Part shown: piece by piece, positions 6,606 to 9,256 of the stretch
Position numbering within the stretch: the stretch's first letter is position 1
How the letters are laid out: each line of letters begins with the position of its first letter
Source: an uncultured bacterium
Lineage (GTDB): Bacteria; Bacteroidota; Bacteroidia; Bacteroidales; Bacteroidaceae
NCBI GenBank assembly: GCA_905216095.1
Contig: CAJMSQ010000040.1
Span: forward strand, 1 to 9,256
DNA: 9,256 nucleotides
Direction of reading: 5' to 3'
The notes under the pieces: model-generated
The model's database searches: none
The model's input: the letters and a program-made list of their open reading frames with translations, nothing else
Told to the model about the DNA's origin: nothing
Program-made: the position numbers and the translations under genes

Positions 6606-6632
6606 CCTTTGCAAATCATTGATACACAAAGG
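6606..6632. repeat. Interrupted 27-bp dyad CCTTTG-N3-ATCA-T-TGAT-N3-CAAAGG
   Basis: The two halves are complementary at 10 of 13 positions around the single base T6619: CCTTTG (6606-6611) with CAAAGG (6627-6632), and ATCA (6615-6618) with TGAT (6620-6623). The layout looks like a binding site for a symmetrical dimer. It ends 3 bp before the 21-bp repeat array, so both may be parts of one element. Confidence 0.4.
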
Positions 6633-6635
6633 GGA

Positions 6636-6717
6636 AAACTATCATAGGGATAGTTTCAACTACAAGCCATGTAGTTCGAACTACAAGCCATGTAGTTTTT
6701 CCTACATGTGCATATAG
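6636..6717. repeat. Tandem array of 21-bp inverted-repeat units
   Basis: Three units begin at 6637, 6658 and 6679, exactly 21 bp apart. Each is itself an inverted repeat with a 5-nt centre: AACTATC/GATAGTT with centre ATAGG, then two copies of AACTACA/TGTAGTT with centre AGCCA. The first stem gains an extra A-T pair (6636-6656). A degenerate fourth unit follows: CTACATG (6702-6708), then CATATAG (6711-6717) with one mismatch. Alternatively, CATGTAG of unit 3 (6689-6695) can pair with CTACATG of unit 4 (6702-6708). Units differ at several bases yet keep their self-complementarity, which suggests the symmetry matters. Confidence 0.7.
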
Positions 6718-6803
6718 AAAATCCCGCCTGCCGGGACACTGTTCCGGGAGCTTCGGAAAGGCTATCCAAGCCCCATGGCAGCGAGCCCGTACAGCGGCAC
6801 CGC

Positions 6804-6843
6804 TCCTGCGGGAACAGGCTGCCGCCCGACCGTCCCCGCAGGA
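6804..6843. repeat. Inverted repeat upstream of the greA promoter
   Basis: TCCTGCGGG (6804-6812) pairs with CCCGCAGGA (6835-6843) over 9 bp around a 22-nt loop. It ends 24 bp before the -33 element of the greA promoter. It might be a late terminator for readthrough from upstream or simply a GC-rich chance pairing. No U-run follows directly. Confidence 0.3.
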
Positions 6844-6867
6844 CACCGGCTGATTTTCAACGAAAAA

Positions 6868-6899
6868 TTTGGCAACATGGGAAATAAGGCTTATCTTTG
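6868..6899 (+). promoter_or_regulatory. Promoter of greA and the HIT gene
   Basis: TTTG (6868-6871), a 20-bp spacer and TATCTTTG (6892-6899) match the Bacteroidales housekeeping promoter exactly. Transcription should start near 6906, leaving a greA leader of about 119 nt with no obvious structure. A perfect consensus suits constitutive expression of a transcription factor gene. Confidence 0.7.
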
Positions 6900-7024
6900 C
6901 CGCAGAAACATACACGGAAACGGCGAAAAAGAAAGGATTCCCGCCACAGGAAGGGCTCGGAATTCTTTCCGCTTTTTACCGTCCCGTACCATTTGAAAAA
7001 CAATACTACAACCACACCCGAATT

Positions 7025-7492
7025 ATGGCATACATGACACAAGAGGGCTACGACAAAATGGTGGCCCAACTCAGACACATGGAATCTATTGAGCGCCCAG
7101 CAGCCTCGGCAGCCATTGCCGAAGCGCGCGACAAGGGCGACCTGAGCGAAAACAGCGAATATGACGCCGCCAAAGAGGCACAGGGTATGCTCGAGATGAA
7201 GATAAACAACCTGAAAGCGGCCATCGCCGAGGCCAAAATCATCGACGCAAGCAAGCTGCGCAGCGACATCGTGCAGATTCTCTCCACGGTGGAGATGAAG
7301 AACACCAAGAACGGCATGGTCATGAAGTACACCATCGTCAGCGAGAGCGAGGCCAACCTGCGCGAAGGCAAGATTTCGTCCACCACACCCATAGCCCAGG
7401 GACTGCTGGGCCGCAAGGTAGGCGACATCGTGGACGTGAAAATCCCGCAAGGCACCGTCAGCCTCGAAATTCTCAACATCACCGTCGGCTGA
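7025..7492 (+). CDS. greA: Transcription elongation factor GreA
   Basis: GreA enters the secondary channel of RNA polymerase and stimulates cleavage of backtracked RNA so that stalled complexes can resume. The 155-residue product has the normal length. Residues about 1-75 form the coiled-coil finger, with the tip motif GDLSENSEYDAAKEAQ (38-53). Asp39 and Glu42 correspond to the acidic tip residues Asp41 and Glu44 of the E. coli protein that act at the polymerase active site. Residues about 80-155 form the FKBP-like domain that binds the polymerase, including GLLGRKVGD. The frame stays open further upstream to a TTG at 6869, but that lies inside the promoter and before the transcription start. 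ATG 7025 gives the family N-terminus MAYMTQEGY. The HIT gene follows after 25 bp on the same transcript. Confidence 0.96.
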   Translation: MAYMTQEGYDKMVAQLRHMESIERPAASAAIAEARDKGDLSENSEYDAAKEAQGMLEMKINNLKAAIAEAKIIDASKLRSDIVQILSTVEMKNTKNGMVMKYTIVSESEANLREGKISSTTPIAQGLLGRKVGDIVDVKIPQGTVSLEILNITVG

Positions 7493-7517
7493 AAAACCGG
7501 CACAAGCGAACCGCACC

Positions 7518-7916
7518 ATGACTATATTCAGCAAATTAGCGGCGGGCGAGATTCCGTCGTACAAGTGCGCCGAAGACGAACGCTTCTACGCTTTCCTGGA
7601 CATCAACCCGCTGGCACAGGGCCATACGCTGGTCATACCCAGACGCGAGGTTGATTACTTCTTCGACCTCGAAGACGACGAGCTGGCCGCCATGACCGTA
7701 TTCGCCAAGCGCGTGGCCCGCGCCATAGGAAAGGCTTTCCCCTGCCGCAAGGTGGGCATGGCCGTGCTCGGCCTCGAGGTGAACCACGCCCACATCCATC
7801 TCGTGCCGCTCCGGACGGAGGGCGACATGGACTTCCGCAAGGAAAAGCTCAGCCTGTCCGCCGAAGAGATGGCCGAGACCGCACGACGCATACGCGAGGC
7901 CTTCGGCAAAGAATAA
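7518..7916 (+). CDS. HIT-family (histidine triad) nucleotide hydrolase or transferase
   Basis: This 132-residue cytoplasmic protein is a complete HIT protein. Its signature HAHIHLV supplies the three histidines His90, His92 and His94. By family knowledge the middle one is the nucleophile that forms a nucleotidyl-enzyme intermediate. The N-terminal half has the other conserved blocks: IFSKLAAGEIPSY (3-15), the AFLDINPLAQGHTLVIP strand-loop (25-41) and a helix at about 53-74. Family members cleave AMP from aminoacyl-adenylates, AMP-lysine, diadenosine polyphosphates or similar compounds, and the exact substrate here cannot be told. It lies 25 bp after greA and is followed by an intrinsic terminator, so greA and this gene form a two-gene unit. 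There is no Shine-Dalgarno motif, as for the other genes in the window. Confidence 0.93.
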   Translation: MTIFSKLAAGEIPSYKCAEDERFYAFLDINPLAQGHTLVIPRREVDYFFDLEDDELAAMTVFAKRVARAIGKAFPCRKVGMAVLGLEVNHAHIHLVPLRTEGDMDFRKEKLSLSAEEMAETARRIREAFGKE

Positions 7917-7944
7917 CGGCGACGCACATGCCGCACCCTACCCC

Positions 7945-7992
7945 AAATCCCTCCCTGCGGAGCGTACGCCCCGAGGGCGGGATTTGCTTTTT
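7945..7992 (+). terminator. Intrinsic terminator after the greA-HIT unit
   Basis: AAATCCC-T-CCCT (7945-7956) pairs with AGGG-C-GGGATTT (7974-7985), 11 of 12 positions matching with one T/C mismatch. The loop contains a GCGTACGC palindrome. GCTTTTT (7986-7992) follows at once, giving the U-run. It lies 28 nt after the HIT stop codon and should isolate the GH95 gene from greA transcription. Confidence 0.8.
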
Positions 7993-8031
7993 ACACGCAC
8001 TCCTCCCCCAACCTACGAAAAACATACCGCA

Positions 8032-9256
8032 ATGAAACACCTGCTATCCGCCGCCCTGGCATCGCTCTGCACGCTCCTGCCCGCCACGGCACAGCACGTC
8101 ATCTGGTTCGACACCCCGACCGGCACGGCCGGACGCGCCGCCTGGTACGGCGGACATCCCGAACGCTTCGCCGACGGCCGCAAGCCCATCGACGCCGGAG
8201 GCTTCAACGGCAACCCGGACCCCGAGTGGGAACGGCGCTCCCTGCCCATCGGCAACGGCAGCATAGGGGCCAACGTCATGGGCTCCGTCGCCACGGAACG
8301 CATCACGCTCAACGAAAAGACCCTGTGGCGCGGCGGGCCCGGCACAGCCAAGGGTGCGGCACACTACTGGGACATGAACAAGCAGTCGGCCCACTTGCTC
8401 GACGACATACGCCGGGCCTTCGCCGAAGGAGACCGCGACAAGGCCGCGCGGCTCACCCGGGAGAACTTCAACAGTGCCGTCCCCTACGAAGCGACCGGCG
8501 AGCCGGAATTCCGTTTCGGCTCGTTCACCACACTGGGCGAGCTTTACATCGAGACAGGCATAGACCCCGCCGCCGTCAGCGGCTACCGGCGCGCGCTTTC
8601 CCTCGACTCGGCCGTTGCCACCGTGAGCTTCGACGCCGGCGGAAGGCACTACGAGCGACGCGCCTTCATATCCTATCCCGACAACGTGCTGGCCCTGCGC
8701 TTCTCGGCCGACGGAAAGGGGCTGCAGAACCTGCGCCTCACGTACGGACATAACCCGCTGTCCGAAGGGACGGCGACACCCGACGGCGCGGACGGCATCT
8801 GCTTCGACCGGCGCCTCGACAACAACGGCATGCACTACGTCATACGGTTGCGGGCACTGGCCAAAGGCGGCACGCTGAGCAACACCGGCGGCACGCTGAG
8901 CATAGAAGGTGCCGACGAAGTCACTTTCCTGCTCACGGCTGATACGGACTACAAGCCCAATTACAGTCCCGCTTACGACGACCCCAAGGCCTACGTGGGC
9001 ACAGACCCTGCCAAGACAACGGCCGAATGGATGAAACGGGCGGCGGGAAAAGGCTTCGACCGCCTCTTCAAGGCACACTACGCCGACTATGCCGCACTCT
9101 ACGGCCGCGTCAAGTTCAATCTGGCAGGCAAGTCCTCGGACCGGCCCACCGACCGGCGGCTCGCGGCCTACCGCCAAGGGGCCGAGGACCACGGACTGGA
9201 ATCCCTGTACTACCAGTACGGGCGTTATCTGCTCATCGCCTCTTCCCGTCCCGGCC
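8032..9256 (+). CDS. GH95-family glycoside hydrolase, N-terminal part (alpha-L-fucosidase-like)
   Basis: The gene is cut by the window edge; 408 codons are visible, about half of a typical member. A type I signal peptide (residues 1-20, ATA before Gln21) predicts export to the periplasm or beyond. Residues about 23-300 match the N-terminal beta-sandwich of GH95: SLPIGNGSIGANVMG (70-84), ERITLNEKTLWRGGPG (89-104) and GADEVTFLLTADTDY near 293-307. After a helical linker the visible part ends in GRYLLIASSRPG (397-408), the start of the (alpha/alpha)6 catalytic barrel. The catalytic residues lie beyond the window. GH95 enzymes are inverting; most release alpha-1,2-fucose and some act on alpha-L-galactose, so the substrate is open. 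About 40 extra residues (30-69) separate WFDTP from the LPIGNG motif. I see no consensus promoter in the 39 bp between the preceding terminator and the start. Confidence 0.9.
   Translation, partial: MKHLLSAALASLCTLLPATAQHVIWFDTPTGTAGRAAWYGGHPERFADGRKPIDAGGFNGNPDPEWERRSLPIGNGSIGANVMGSVATERITLNEKTLWRGGPGTAKGAAHYWDMNKQSAHLLDDIRRAFAEGDRDKAARLTRENFNSAVPYEATGEPEFRFGSFTTLGELYIETGIDPAAVSGYRRALSLDSAVATVSFDAGGRHYERRAFISYPDNVLALRFSADGKGLQNLRLTYGHNPLSEGTATPDGADGICFDRRLDNNGMHYVIRLRALAKGGTLSNTGGTLSIEGADEVTFLLTADTDYKPNYSPAYDDPKAYVGTDPAKTTAEWMKRAAGKGFDRLFKAHYADYAALYGRVKFNLAGKSSDRPTDRRLAAYRQGAEDHGLESLYYQYGRYLLIASSRPG

Larger units (their letters stand above)
6453..6867. other. Intergenic region without a convincing gene
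   Basis: About 415 bp lie between the SusCD operon and the greA promoter. Open frames on either strand here are short, low-complexity or built on repeats, and none looks like a protein. The contents are the operon-end hairpin (6474-6515), an interrupted dyad (6606-6632), a tandem array of 21-bp inverted-repeat units (6636-6717) and a further hairpin (6804-6843). The part around 6606-6720 is much more AT-rich than its flanks. Confidence 0.65.

Noticed and set aside
6616..6915. Minus-strand 99-codon frame with the repeated peptide TTWLVV
   Set aside because: The peptide repeat simply reflects the 21-bp DNA repeat (seven codons), and the frame begins inside the greA leader and promoter.
6869..7024. 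N-terminal extension of GreA from a TTG at 6869
   Set aside because: It overlaps the -33 and -7 promoter elements and gives 52 residues with no family similarity ahead of a normal GreA N-terminus.
8044..9192. Minus-strand open frame of 382 codons opposite the GH95 gene
   Set aside because: The plus strand encodes clear GH95 motifs across the same bases; no start context or family resemblance supports the antisense frame.

Overview
The window comes from a fairly GC-rich member of the Bacteroidota, most likely order Bacteroidales. Three things point there: a SusC/SusD pair, lipoproteins with acidic residues right after the lipobox cysteine, and three exact matches to the Bacteroidales housekeeping promoter (TTTG, 19-21 bp, TAnnTTTG) at the right places. 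Start codons are preceded by A-rich sequence, not Shine-Dalgarno motifs, as is usual in this phylum. Genus cannot be fixed from the sequence alone.

Layout, left to right. Bases 1-289 are an AT-rich divergent intergenic region. A minus-strand promoter (18-49) drives a gene off the left edge, a 21-bp-spaced direct repeat (146-175) may be a regulator site, and a plus-strand promoter (290-320) drives the first operon. The predicted transcript starts near 327 and carries a leader of about 277 nt that changes abruptly to GC-rich. The leader contains four perfect palindromes in a row (345-439) and a fifth hairpin just before the first start codon. The operon encodes a SusC/RagA-type TonB-dependent outer-membrane transporter (604-3786), its SusD/RagB surface lipoprotein (3866-5371) and a two-domain lipoprotein in the SusE/SGBP position (5466-6452). 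A strong hairpin lies between the last two genes and another follows the operon. Together the three proteins should form a surface capture-and-import complex, probably for a glycan, but the substrate cannot be read from the sequence.

Bases 6453-6867 hold no convincing gene. They hold an unusual array: an interrupted dyad at 6606-6632 followed by four inverted-repeat units at 21-bp intervals (6636-6717). A perfect housekeeping-type promoter (6868-6899) then drives greA (7025-7492) and a HIT-family hydrolase gene (7518-7916), closed by an intrinsic terminator (7945-7992). The last gene (8032 to the window edge) is the N-terminal part of a secreted GH95-family glycoside hydrolase, the family of inverting alpha-L-fucosidases and some alpha-L-galactosidases. 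It is cut before its catalytic residues. Its link to the SusCD operon is uncertain because two housekeeping genes and a terminator separate them.

I see no mobile element, CRISPR array, tRNA or rRNA. The genes belong to known families. The parts least explained are the non-coding ones: the palindrome-packed leader, the 21-bp inverted-repeat array and the intercistronic hairpin.
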